Shown: positions 40,980 through 49,609 of the stretch, one piece after another
How the letters are laid out: the number at the start of each line of letters is the position of its first letter
How positions within the stretch are numbered: the stretch's first letter is position 1
Assembly (NCBI GenBank): GCA_017305715.1
Contig: JAFKKG010000041.1
Coordinates: 1 to 64,000, forward strand
Direction: 5' to 3'
DNA: 64,000 bases
Source of the DNA: Hyphomicrobiales bacterium
GTDB lineage: Bacteria; Pseudomonadota; Alphaproteobacteria; Rhizobiales; Xanthobacteraceae
Made by a program: the position numbers and the translations under genes
Notes under the pieces: model-generated
Told to the model about the DNA's origin: nothing
The model's database searches: none
Seen by the model: only the letters and a program-made list of their open reading frames with translations

Positions 40980-43289
40980 GTGAAAGCAACCTCCGCCCAG
41001 ATCAATCCGGCCGATCATTTGCCGGACTATTCCAGTCCAGCGCAGGTAAAGGGGTTGCTCGGCAATGTCGATATCTGGCGCGATTCCTGGGGCATTCCGC
41101 ATGTGCGCGGTGGCAGCTTTCAGGATGCGTTCGCCGGGCTCGGGTTTGCGCAGGCGCAGGACCGGCTCTGGCAAATGGAAGCGCTGCTGCGGCGCGGCAC
41201 CGGCCGCTATGCCGAATGGCTCGGCGCGCGCGCCGTCGCCGGTGACGTGATTGCCCGGCAGATGAATGGCGATGCCGCCTCGCGCCGGGATTACGCATTG
41301 CTCGGCGACGAGGCCAGGTTGATGCTGCAAGCCTATGCGCGCGGCGTCAATGCGTTCATCGCGCTGCGCCGCTGGCCGGTCGAGTACAAGATCCTCGGCT
41401 GCGAGCCTGCGGCCTGGGAGCCCTGGCATTCCATCGCCGTCATGCGGCAGATCGGTTTCCTGATGGGATCGGTGTGGTGGAAGTTGTGGCGCGCCGCGGC
41501 GCTGCCGATCGTCGGCGCCGACAACATCGCAAAGCTGCGCTTCGATGATGGCGGCAGCGATCTGCTGTGCGTGCCGCCAGGCGTCGAAGGCAAGCGGCTC
41601 GCGGCGGCGCTCGCCGATCTCAAGCCCGGCATCTCCGCGTTGCTCGCCACCGCGCAGCAGCAGCTCGGCGCCGAGCTCGACGGCGGCAGCAATAATTGGG
41701 CGATCTCCGCCGAGCGCTCGGCGACCGGGCGGCCGATCGTTGCCGGCGATCCGCATCGCGTGCTGGAAATGCCGAACATGTATGCGCAGGCGCATCTGGC
41801 CTGCGACGAGTTCGACGTCGTCGGCCTCACCGTCCCCGGCGTGCCCGGTTTCCCGCATTTCGGGCATACGGCCGATGTCGCCTGGTGCGTGACCCACGCC
41901 TTTGTCGACATCCATGATCTCTATGTCGAGCAATTCGACGCCGACGCACGGCACTATCGCTTCAAGGACGAGATGCTGCCGGCGACGCACCGGCCCGAGA
42001 CGATCAAGGTGCGCGACGGCACTGACGTCACGATTGACGTGGTCGAGACCCAGCATGGTCCCGTCATCGCCGGCGATCCGACGAAGGGCACCGCGCTGGC
42101 GCTGAAATCCGTGCAGTTCGCGGTGCCCGACGCGTCGTTCGATTGCATGGTGCGGATGCTGCGCGCCAAATCGGTCGAGCAGCTCTACGAGGCGACGCGC
42201 GGCTTTGCCTTGATGGACCACAATGTCGTCGCCGGCGACACCTCGGGCAAGATCGGCCATCGCGTGCGCGCGCTGGTGCCGAAGCGGCCGCGCTCCAACG
42301 GCTGGCTGCCGGTGCCGGGCTGGACCGGCGAACATGAATGGGACGGCATGGTGCCATTCGAGGATATGCCGCACGTCATCGCGCCCGACAAAGGAATGAT
42401 CGTCACCGCCAATAATCGCGTGGCGGAGCCGGAGCGCGAGCCTTATCTCTCGACCGATCCGATGCCGCCGCACCGCACGCGCCGCATCTGGCTGCGGCTC
42501 AATGAGTTGAAGCGGCCCTCGCCCGAGCAGATGCCGGCGATCCACCGCGATCTCCTGAGCATTCCCGCCATCGAACTCCGCGAACGGCTCCGCGCCATCG
42601 GGTTACCGGCGGAGACCAAGGAATTATGCGACCTGATCCTTGGCTGGGATGGCGAGATGCGCGGCGATTCGTTCGCGGCCGCCGCCTACTCCGCCGTCCG
42701 GCTGGAGCTGACAAGACTCGCGCTGCGCCGCTCGGGCCTCGACAAGACCGACGCCAGCGACTTTACAAAGGTGGCGCCGGGCCTGTTTCCGGAAGTCCAG
42801 TTCTGGTGGACGCTGCCACAACTCCTGCGCGCCAACGACGAGAGCCTGCTGAAGGGCGCGACGTGGGATGAACTGCTGCGCGAAGCCATGATCACGGTAT
42901 CGCAGAAGACGCTGACCGCCGACTGGGGCACGCTGCATACGCCGAAGCTGAAGCATGCGCTGTCGGTTGCCTTCTCCGATCATGCCGACGTTCTCGACAA
43001 GGACTGCGCAAAAATCTCGGGCGACAATGACTGCGTGTTCATGGCGGGATATTCGATGAAGTTCGGTTTCCAGGCCACCTCATCCGCGCTGTCCCGCTAC
43101 GTCTTCGATGTCGGCGCCTGGAACAATTGCCGATGGATCGTCTTCCATGGCGCGTCCGGCCATCCCGCCAGTCCGTATTACGCGAACCAGAACGCGACAT
43201 GGGCCAAAGGCGAACTGGTGCCGATGCTCTACGACTGGGACGCGATCAGGAGTGCAGCGAGTTCGCATCAGACGTTGAGCAGGGGGTGA
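40980..43289 (+). CDS. Penicillin-acylase-family N-acyl amidohydrolase without signal peptide
   Basis: 769 residues from a GTG at 40980 with AGGAG 6 bases upstream. The family nucleophile, which becomes the N-terminus of the beta chain after self-cleavage, is S237 in GGSNNWAIS. The alpha-chain start DIWRDSWGIPHVRG and the HFGHTADVAWCVTHAFVD region fit Ntn-hydrolase acylases. Most members are periplasmic, but no signal peptide is seen here, so it is predicted cytoplasmic. It would hydrolyse amide bonds of N-acylated amino compounds brought in by the adjacent ABC importer. Native substrates are unknown; acyl-homoserine lactones are also possible for this family. Confidence 0.88.
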   Translation: MKATSAQINPADHLPDYSSPAQVKGLLGNVDIWRDSWGIPHVRGGSFQDAFAGLGFAQAQDRLWQMEALLRRGTGRYAEWLGARAVAGDVIARQMNGDAASRRDYALLGDEARLMLQAYARGVNAFIALRRWPVEYKILGCEPAAWEPWHSIAVMRQIGFLMGSVWWKLWRAAALPIVGADNIAKLRFDDGGSDLLCVPPGVEGKRLAAALADLKPGISALLATAQQQLGAELDGGSNNWAISAERSATGRPIVAGDPHRVLEMPNMYAQAHLACDEFDVVGLTVPGVPGFPHFGHTADVAWCVTHAFVDIHDLYVEQFDADARHYRFKDEMLPATHRPETIKVRDGTDVTIDVVETQHGPVIAGDPTKGTALALKSVQFAVPDASFDCMVRMLRAKSVEQLYEATRGFALMDHNVVAGDTSGKIGHRVRALVPKRPRSNGWLPVPGWTGEHEWDGMVPFEDMPHVIAPDKGMIVTANNRVAEPEREPYLSTDPMPPHRTRRIWLRLNELKRPSPEQMPAIHRDLLSIPAIELRERLRAIGLPAETKELCDLILGWDGEMRGDSFAAAAYSAVRLELTRLALRRSGLDKTDASDFTKVAPGLFPEVQFWWTLPQLLRANDESLLKGATWDELLREAMITVSQKTLTADWGTLHTPKLKHALSVAFSDHADVLDKDCAKISGDNDCVFMAGYSMKFGFQATSSALSRYVFDVGAWNNCRWIVFHGASGHPASPYYANQNATWAKGELVPMLYDWDAIRSAASSHQTLSRG

Positions 43290-43336
43290 TAACGAAGCTC
43301 GCGCGATCAGATTCGAGTTCAAACGGCATCGGAATT

Positions 43337-43460
43337 CCACCTCTCCCATCGGGAGAGGTCGCGCCGAAGGCGCGGGTGAGGGGTTACGGTTTCTCGTTAG
43401 AGCAGTGCGCCCTCACCCGATTTGCGGCGCAAATCGACCTCTCCCGCTGGGGAGAGGTGG
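43337..43460. repeat. Interspersed palindromic repeat element (family A, second copy)
   Basis: ACCTCTCCCA-TC-GGGAGAGGT (43339-43359) is followed by GGGTGAGGGG, then CCCTCACCCG, a GATTTGC/GCAAATC dyad, and ACCTCTCCCGCTGGGGAGAGGT. The order and symmetry match the element at 3027-3180. It fills most of the gap between the amidase gene and the leftward RidA gene. Confidence 0.8.
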
Positions 43461-43501
43461 ACTGAGTCCAGAGCGAATGATTGACCTAATTTCGTCGCGC
43501 T

Positions 43502-43990
43502 CTACCGCGGCACCACGGCCGTCGCCTCGATCTCGACGCGGGCGGCTTTTTCGACGAGGCGCACCACCTGCACCAGCGCCATCGCCGGGTAATGCGTACC
43601 AAAGATCTCGCGATAGATTTTTCCGAGCGCCCGCAAGTTCGCCAGATATTCCTCGATGTCGACGACGTACCAGGTCAGGCGCACGAGGTGCTGCGGCTGC
43701 GCGCCGCCCTCGGCGAGGATCGCGGCGATGTTCTCCAACGTCTGGCGCACCTGCGCGAGGAAGCCATCGGCCAGCACGTTGTTGGCGTCCCAGCCGATCA
43801 CGCCGCCGGTCACGACGAGACGCCCGTCAGCCGCCATGCCGTTGGCGTAGCCTTTCGGCATCGGCCAGCCGCTCGGCTGCAGGATTTGCGGACCCGAAGC
43901 CGGCGCCTCACTCTTCGCCACCGGCAGCACCGCCAGCGTCGGCCCTTTTGACGTGCTCACTTTCGTAACTCCATTACCTCGGGTATTCAT
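43502..43990 (-). CDS. RidA/YjgF-family protein
   Basis: 162 residues from the ATG at 43990, which overlaps the CoA-ligase stop; a GTG at 43960 with GGAG upstream is an alternative start. The RidA core is visible (GRLVVTGGVIGWDANNVLAD, QTLENIAAILAEGGAQPQHLVRLTWYVVD, YPAMALVQVVRLVEKAARVEIEATAV). RidA proteins hydrolyse reactive enamines and imines; relatives include 2-aminomuconate deaminase. Its coupling to an aromatic CoA ligase suggests it deaminates an enamine intermediate of that pathway. Confidence 0.87.
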   Translation of the reverse strand: MNTRGNGVTKVSTSKGPTLAVLPVAKSEAPASGPQILQPSGWPMPKGYANGMAADGRLVVTGGVIGWDANNVLADGFLAQVRQTLENIAAILAEGGAQPQHLVRLTWYVVDIEEYLANLRALGKIYREIFGTHYPAMALVQVVRLVEKAARVEIEATAVVPR

Positions 43991-45666
43991 TCCGCCGCCA
44001 TGCCGGCAGAGGATGACCCGGCCTGCGCCATCTGCCGCAGCGCGAACCGCTGCAATTTGCCGGTCCCGGTCTTGGGCAGTTGGGCGACGAATTCGATCGC
44101 GCGCGGATATTTGTAGGGCGCGATCTCGCGCTTGACGTGTTCCTGCAACGCGGTCGCCAGCGCGCCGTCGGCTTCGATGCCGGAGGCGACAACGATGTAG
44201 GCCTTGACGATCATGCCGCGGGCCTCGTCGGGCGCGCCGACCACGCCGCATTCGGCGACCGCCGGGTGTGTCAACAGCGCCGCCTCGATCTCGGGACCGG
44301 CGATATTGTAGCCGGAGGAAACGATCATGTCGTCCGAGCGCGCGACAAAGGACAACCGCCCGGTCTCGTCGCTGACAAAGGAATCGCCGGTCAGATTCCA
44401 GCCATCCCGCACATAGTTCGATTGGCGCGAATCCGCCAGATACCGGCATCCGGTCGGGCCGCGAACCGCAAGCCTGCCGACGGTGCCCGCCGGCAGCTCC
44501 TTCATGTCATCGTCAACAACCTTGGCCTCATAGCCGGACACCGGACGGCCGGTCGTTCCGGCCATGGCGTCGCCGACCCGGTTCGTGATGAAGATGTGCA
44601 GCAGTTCGGTGCTGCCAATGCCATCGAGAATCGGTTTGCCCGTCTTGCGCGTCCAGCTTTCGAACACCGGCGCCGGCAGGGTCTCGCCGGCCGACACCGC
44701 CAGACGCAAGGACGACAGATCCGCGCCCTTGTCCATCGCGGCCATCATCGCGCGATAGGCGGTCGGTGACGTGAAGCAGATCGTCGCCTTGTAGGTCTCG
44801 ATGATCTTGACCATCTCGGGCGGCGAGGCGTTTTCCAGCAAGGTTGCGGTGGCGCCGAACCGCAGCGGAAAGATCGCAAGCCCGCCGAGGCCGAACGTAA
44901 AGGCGAGCGGCGGCGAGCCAACGAAGACATCGTCCGGCGTGACGTTGAGGACTTCGCGCGCATACCCATCGGCCACGATCAGGAGGTCGCGATGGAAATG
45001 CATCGTTGCCTTCGGTTCGCCCGTGGTGCCCGAGGTGAATCCGAGCAGCGCGACGTCATCGCGGCCGGTCTTGACCGCATTGAACTTGACCGGCTTGTTC
45101 AGCGCGATCCGGTCGAGCTCGGCGTCATGGTTCGAGGTGCCGTCGAAATTGACCACCTGCTTCAGGAATTTGCTGGTCTTGGCGCAGGCAACCAGTTCGT
45201 CGGCGATGCGGCTGTCGGTCAGCGCCAGCGCGATCTCGGCCTTGTCGACGATTTTTGTCAGTTCGCCGGCACGCAGCATCGGCATGGTGTTGACGACGAC
45301 GGCGCCGGCCTTGGTGGCCGCCAGCCATGCCGCGACCAGAGCGGGATTGTTGCCGGAACGGATCAGCACGCGGTTGCCGGGCTTGACGCCGTAATTCTCC
45401 ACCAGCGCATGCGCCAGGCGGTTCGACCAATCCGCGAGCTCCTTGTAGGTGCGCTGGCGGCCGTTCCCGATCAGCGCGATATTGTCGCCCATCCCCTTCT
45501 CGACGATGCGATCGGTCAATTCCACCGCGGCGTTGAGATATTCGGGATAGCTGAATTCCGGCCGATCGAGAACGAGGTCCGGCCATGCGTCCTGCGGCGG
45601 CAGGTTTCGCCGCGCGAAATCATCGACGTGACCCGACGGGCCAAGGTTCGAATTTCCACCTGACAT
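43987..45666 (-). CDS. AMP-forming aromatic acid-CoA ligase, likely 2-aminobenzoate-CoA ligase
   Basis: 559 residues from the ATG at 45666; 18 extra residues in the longer frame lack support. The adenylation motif is FTSGTTGEPKATMHFHRD (210-227), followed by the LDGIGSTELLHIFITN acyl-binding and A5 region, and the catalytic lysine in LPKTGTGKLQRFALRQ. The family of benzoate and 2-aminobenzoate ligases is indicated by these segments and by the linked monooxygenase/reductase. It would activate the aromatic acid with ATP and CoA in the cytoplasm. A MarR-type site (45730-45744) lies upstream. Confidence 0.83.
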   Translation of the reverse strand: MSGGNSNLGPSGHVDDFARRNLPPQDAWPDLVLDRPEFSYPEYLNAAVELTDRIVEKGMGDNIALIGNGRQRTYKELADWSNRLAHALVENYGVKPGNRVLIRSGNNPALVAAWLAATKAGAVVVNTMPMLRAGELTKIVDKAEIALALTDSRIADELVACAKTSKFLKQVVNFDGTSNHDAELDRIALNKPVKFNAVKTGRDDVALLGFTSGTTGEPKATMHFHRDLLIVADGYAREVLNVTPDDVFVGSPPLAFTFGLGGLAIFPLRFGATATLLENASPPEMVKIIETYKATICFTSPTAYRAMMAAMDKGADLSSLRLAVSAGETLPAPVFESWTRKTGKPILDGIGSTELLHIFITNRVGDAMAGTTGRPVSGYEAKVVDDDMKELPAGTVGRLAVRGPTGCRYLADSRQSNYVRDGWNLTGDSFVSDETGRLSFVARSDDMIVSSGYNIAGPEIEAALLTHPAVAECGVVGAPDEARGMIVKAYIVVASGIEADGALATALQEHVKREIAPYKYPRAIEFVAQLPKTGTGKLQRFALRQMAQAGSSSAGMAAE

Positions 45667-45729
45667 TTTCCATCGCCCTTGCGTTGGGGTGAAAGGCTCG
45701 AGACGTCCGGCAGCGCTCAACTTCCAATC

Positions 45730-45744
45730 ATTTTATACTTAAAG
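45730..45744. promoter_or_regulatory. Candidate MarR operator, copy 1 (ligase promoter)
   Basis: ATTTTATACTTAAAG on the + strand, 64-78 bases upstream of the ligase start codon. With the next bases it forms the palindrome TACTT-A-AAGTA. It matches copies at 46363, 52002 and 53948. Confidence 0.6.
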
Positions 45745-45794
45745 TAATTTGGCGCAAGGCCCCAGTGCAGGGCTGTGCTGATCTTTTTTGGAAG

Positions 45795-46289
45795 TCAGGC
45801 CGTCCGCGCCTTGGCGGATTTCTGCGCGGAAGCCTTGGTCTTGGCCAGCAGGCGCATCAATTCGCGGACGTCCTTCGGCGTCAGGTCGGCGAAAATGTCG
45901 GCGATCCACAATTCATGCTCGGCCGCCATCTTGCGGAATTCGGCGCGGCCGGCCTTGGTCAGGCGGATCACCTGGACGCGGCGGTCGGCATCCGAGGTGC
46001 GGCGGTCGAGATGGCCGGATTCGACGAGGCGTTCGACCAGCCCGGTGACGTTGCCGTTCGACACCATCATCCGCTTCGACACGTCGGACAGCGTCATGCC
46101 GTCCGGCACCTTGTCGAGTTGCGCCATCAGGTCGAAGCGCGGCAGCGTGACGTCGAAGCGTTCGCGCAGGCGCCCGCGCACCTCGCCCTCGATAAGGGTG
46201 GTGCAGGTCAGAAGGCGGAGCCACAGCCGGATTTCATCCCCATGGTCCTCGGGGAGTTCAACAGCCTTGGTCTCTGAATCAAGAATCAT
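45795..46289 (-). CDS. MarR-family transcriptional regulator
   Basis: 164 residues from the ATG at 46289. The winged-helix domain spans about 40-115 with MTLSDVSKRMMVSNGNVTGLVERLVESGHL and the DRRTSDADRRVQVIRLTKAGR wing. MarR proteins of aromatic-CoA operons usually repress until a CoA thioester binds. It lies between the ligase gene and a divergent binding-protein gene. Four similar 15-bp sequences in the surrounding cluster are probable binding sites. Confidence 0.9.
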   Translation of the reverse strand: MILDSETKAVELPEDHGDEIRLWLRLLTCTTLIEGEVRGRLRERFDVTLPRFDLMAQLDKVPDGMTLSDVSKRMMVSNGNVTGLVERLVESGHLDRRTSDADRRVQVIRLTKAGRAEFRKMAAEHELWIADIFADLTPKDVRELMRLLAKTKASAQKSAKARTA

Positions 46290-46362
46290 GGCGCCATCTT
46301 GTCTGATTTGCTGGTGTGACGGGAATCCGAACGGATCGCGGCTTGCCATCATTGCCCAGATT

Positions 46363-46377
46363 TCTTTAGGGTTCAAG
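46363..46377. promoter_or_regulatory. Candidate MarR operator, copy 4 (marR/binding-protein divergent promoter)
   Basis: TCTTTAGGGTTCAAG lies between the marR gene and the divergent binding-protein gene. It is the most diverged of the four copies but keeps the TTTA and AAG ends, and its position would allow autoregulation. Confidence 0.4.
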
Positions 46378-46524
46378 CAATTGGCGCGCAGCTTGCATGG
46401 CTTCTTTTGCATTGGTTCTTGGGTTCGGGCTTGTTGCTTGCGGCCGCTATCATCCTCGGAATAAGCTGGCGTTCGAGGATTTGGCGTGGGGTGGCTTCGG
46501 CTGCGGCCGAGTGAGGGAGTTGTC

Positions 46525-47715
46525 ATGATGCAGCCGTTGAAACTGGCGGGACCTAGGCTAGCCTTGCTTGCGGTCGTGCTGGGTATCGCCGCAGGGCCAG
46601 CCGCGGCGCAGGAGAAGATCAAGATCGGCGTGATCGTGACACTTTCGGGTCCCGCAGCGGCGCTCGGCGCGCAGGTCCGCGACGGCCTTGCGCTTGCGGT
46701 CAAGGACCTCGGCGGCAAGATGGCCGGCAAGGACGTCGAGGTCGTCGTCGCCGACGACGAGTTGAAGCCGGATGCCGCGGTGAGCAAGGTCAAGGGCCTG
46801 CTCGAGCGCGACAAGGTCGATTTCGTAGTCGGGCCGATCTTCTCCAACATCCTCCAGGCCATTCACAAACCGGTCACCGACACCAAGACGTTCCTGATCA
46901 GCCCGAACGCCGGCCCCTCCAGCTATGCGGGCAAGGAGTGCAGCCCGTTCTTCTATGTCACCTCCTACCAGAACGACCAGGTCCATCAGGTCCTCGGCAA
47001 GGTTGCGCAGGATCGCGGCTACAAACGCGTCTATGTTCTGGTGCCGAACTATCAGGCGGGAAAGGACTCCGCAGCCGGATTCAAGATCGACTACAAGGGT
47101 GAGATCGTCGAGGAAAGCTATTTGCCGCTGAACACGACCGATTTCCAGGTCGAACTCACCAAGATTTCATCCGCCAAGCCCGACGCGCTGTTCACGTTCA
47201 TGCCCGGCGGCCTCGGTGTCGGCCTTGTCAAGCAGTACCGGCAAGCTGGTCTCGCCGATCGCATTCCCGTGCTTTCCGCCTTCACGGTCGATGAATCGAC
47301 GCTGCCGGCGCAGCAGGATGCGGCAGTCGGCATGTTCGGCGGTGCCAACTGGGCGCCGAACATGGACAATCCGCAGAACAAGAAGTTCGTGGCCGGCTAT
47401 GAAGCCGCCTACAACAACGTCCCCGGCACTTACGCCATGCAGGGTTATGACACGGCCCTGCTGATCGACAGTGCGGTCAAGGCGCTGAAGGGCGACCTCA
47501 GCAACAAGGACGCGGTGTCGGCGGCGCTGAAGAAGGCCGACTTCACCTCGCTGCGTGGCGGCTTCAAGTTCAACGTCAACGGCTATCCGATCCAGGACTT
47601 CTATCTGACCAAAGTAGCAAAGCGCCCCGACGGCAAGTTCCAGACCGAGATTGTCGAGAAGGTCTATTCGAACTACGGCGACCGTTACGCCAAGGACTGC
47701 GCGCCCGGTAAGTGA
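46525..47715 (+). CDS. Branched-chain-amino-acid-type ABC binding protein, probably for aromatic acids
   Basis: 396 residues from the ATG at 46525 (GAGGGAG upstream; 46528 equally possible). A signal peptide ends near GPAAAQ. The mature start KIKIGVIVTLSGPAAALGAQ and VEVVVADDELKPDAA identify the Peripla_BP_6 (LivJ-like) family. Such proteins often take up aromatic acids in this group of bacteria. No permease or ATPase genes are adjacent, so it must use components encoded elsewhere. It is divergent from marR, probably in the same regulon. Confidence 0.9.
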   Translation: MMQPLKLAGPRLALLAVVLGIAAGPAAAQEKIKIGVIVTLSGPAAALGAQVRDGLALAVKDLGGKMAGKDVEVVVADDELKPDAAVSKVKGLLERDKVDFVVGPIFSNILQAIHKPVTDTKTFLISPNAGPSSYAGKECSPFFYVTSYQNDQVHQVLGKVAQDRGYKRVYVLVPNYQAGKDSAAGFKIDYKGEIVEESYLPLNTTDFQVELTKISSAKPDALFTFMPGGLGVGLVKQYRQAGLADRIPVLSAFTVDESTLPAQQDAAVGMFGGANWAPNMDNPQNKKFVAGYEAAYNNVPGTYAMQGYDTALLIDSAVKALKGDLSNKDAVSAALKKADFTSLRGGFKFNVNGYPIQDFYLTKVAKRPDGKFQTEIVEKVYSNYGDRYAKDCAPGK

Positions 47716-47747
47716 GTGGCGATGAACAAACGCTGGAAGGAAACAAC

Positions 47748-48206
47748 ATGACCAAGACCGAAATCGCCGGGATCACCCGTGCCAATGAAGGCATGCAGGG
47801 AATCTCCTGGAATATCCTCGGCCAGACCTATGTCCCCAAGAGCGTCACCGAGCATTCTTTCTCGTGGCATGCGACCTTCCCGCCCGACACCTTCGTCCCG
47901 CCGCACATCCACCCCGACCAGGACGAATATCTCTACATCCTGGAAGGCAAGCTGGATTTCTTCCTCGACGGCGCCGAGCCGCAGGCCTCGCCGGGCGATC
48001 TGGTGCGGCTGCCGATGGGCAAGCCGCACGGCATCTTCAACAAGTCCGGCCGGACTTCAAAGGTGCTGTTCTGGGTGTCGCCGACGCGCAAGCTCTACGA
48101 TCTGTTCTGGAACATTCATAACATGAAGGAGCAGACGCCCGATGCCGTCGTGGCGCTCGCCGCCGAGTACAACATCCACTTCCTGCCGCCGCCTCCGGGG
48201 GCCTGA
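47748..48206 (+). CDS. Cupin-domain protein
   Basis: 152 residues from the ATG at 47748 with AAGGA upstream. The cupin metal motif is HATFPPDTFVPPHIHPDQDE...EGKLDFFLDG, with second-half residues PGDLVRLPMGKPHGIFNKSG. It has the size of a quercetinase-like small cupin that may bind a divalent metal. It lies 32 bases after the binding-protein gene. A role in aromatic-ring processing or detoxification is possible, but the sequence does not show a substrate. Confidence 0.85.
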   Translation: MTKTEIAGITRANEGMQGISWNILGQTYVPKSVTEHSFSWHATFPPDTFVPPHIHPDQDEYLYILEGKLDFFLDGAEPQASPGDLVRLPMGKPHGIFNKSGRTSKVLFWVSPTRKLYDLFWNIHNMKEQTPDAVVALAAEYNIHFLPPPPGA

Positions 48207-48211
48207 CGACT

Positions 48212-48264
48212 CCCCTCATGGTGAGGAGGCGCTTCTTCAGCGCCGTCTCGAACCATGAGGCCCC
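48212..48264. repeat. Interspersed hairpin repeat (family B)
   Basis: CCCCTCATGGT pairs with ACCATGAGGCCCC across GGAGGCGCTTCTTCAGCGCC. A related copy in the opposite orientation is at 52153-52192 (CCTCACCATGAGGG, with GGTTCGAGACGCG). It lies between the cupin gene and the convergent flavoprotein gene and could serve as a terminator. Confidence 0.7.
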
Positions 48265-48306
48265 GATCCCACCGCGGCCATCCGTAGCGACGTAGGTTCG
48301 CGCGCC

Positions 48307-49551
48307 CTACCGCACGGCCGCCAGCGACGGCGCCGCAAAGCCCGCCTTGGACGCATAGCCGCGCACGATGGCCTCGCGTTGGCCGTAGCTCAGCACCTTT
48401 TCGATATCCGTAAAACCGTCCGGCGCGAGTTGCTCGACCGCATCGATCACGCCCTCGGGACCGCCGCGACGGTTGGAGCGCACGATTTCCGCCGTCATCG
48501 GCAGCCGCTTCTGCTCATAGGCCAGCAGCGCCTGGCGTGGATGCTCGGCATGCGCCAGCGAATCCGCCAGCGCCCGCGCATCGAGGATCGCCTGCGAGGC
48601 GCCGTTGGAGCCGACCGGGTACATCGGATGCGCGGCATCGCCGAGCAGCGTCACCCTGCCCCAGGTCCAGTACGGCAAGGGGTCGCGGTCGCAGCACGGA
48701 TACTCGTAAAACTCCGGCGTCGCCGAGATCAAATTACGGACGTCGACATGCGGCACCGAAAAGCGCGCCACATGCGGCATCAGTTCCTCGCGCTTGCCCT
48801 GCCGCGACCAATCCTCGCGGCGCGGCGGTGGCGTGCTGCCGTCGCCGACCCGGACCAGCACCGCCCAGTTGGTCAGCCGGCTGGCCGGGCTCGATCCTTC
48901 CGCGATCGGATAGACCACGACTTTGGCATTGAGCCCGCCGGCCACGATCATTGAACTGCCCGTGAGAAACATCGGCCAGTCGCGCGCGCCACGCCACAGC
49001 ATCAAGCCGTTCCAGCACGGCGGCCCCTCATCGGGGAACAGCATTTCGCGCACCCGCGAATGGATGCCGTCGGCCCCGATCAGCACATCGCCGCGCGCGG
49101 TCTTGATGTGCGCGCCGGTGCGGTCGAAGAAATGCGCGATCACGCCGCCTTCGTGCTGCGCGAAGGCGCCGAGCCGGCAACCGGTATGGATCGCCTCGGC
49201 ACCCAGGCGCTCCTCCACCGCGCGATGAATGACGCTCTGCAGGCGGCCGCGGTGAACGGAGAATTGCGGCACGTCATGGCCGGCGCCGAGGCCGCGCGAC
49301 TCGCGCCAGACTTCCTGGCCGTGGCGATTGAGGTAATACAGATCGTCGGTACGGACCGCGGCCGCATCCAGCCGGTCCAGCAGCCCGAGGCCGGCAAGTT
49401 CGCGGATCGCATGCGGCAGCGTGTTGATACCGACGCCGAGCTCACGGATGCTGTCGGACTGTTCGAACAACTCGCAATCGATGCCGCGGGCGCGCAGCAT
49501 CAGCGCAGTGGTGAGGCCACCGATGCCGCCTCCGACGATGATTGCCTTCAT
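48307..49551 (-). CDS. PhzS-like FAD-dependent monooxygenase
   Basis: 414 residues from the ATG at 49551 (GGAG upstream). The FAD motif is IIVGGGIGGLTTALML (4-19). DVLIGADGIHSRVREML is the second FAD/NADPH motif, and GRVTLLGDAAHPMYPVGSNG is the GD motif of class A flavoprotein hydroxylases. LWRGARDWPMFLTGSSM and the long C-terminal helix fit PhzS and related enzymes. It would hydroxylate an aromatic or heteroaromatic compound with NAD(P)H and O2. It is downstream of the monooxygenase/reductase fusion in the same direction, about 60 bases away. Confidence 0.85.
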   Translation of the reverse strand: MKAIIVGGGIGGLTTALMLRARGIDCELFEQSDSIRELGVGINTLPHAIRELAGLGLLDRLDAAAVRTDDLYYLNRHGQEVWRESRGLGAGHDVPQFSVHRGRLQSVIHRAVEERLGAEAIHTGCRLGAFAQHEGGVIAHFFDRTGAHIKTARGDVLIGADGIHSRVREMLFPDEGPPCWNGLMLWRGARDWPMFLTGSSMIVAGGLNAKVVVYPIAEGSSPASRLTNWAVLVRVGDGSTPPPRREDWSRQGKREELMPHVARFSVPHVDVRNLISATPEFYEYPCCDRDPLPYWTWGRVTLLGDAAHPMYPVGSNGASQAILDARALADSLAHAEHPRQALLAYEQKRLPMTAEIVRSNRRGGPEGVIDAVEQLAPDGFTDIEKVLSYGQREAIVRGYASKAGFAAPSLAAVR

Positions 49552-49609
49552 CCGCCAAAACTCCACTCAACCGGGCACACATATCCGCAGAACAGGGTCG
49601 CACAGGCCG

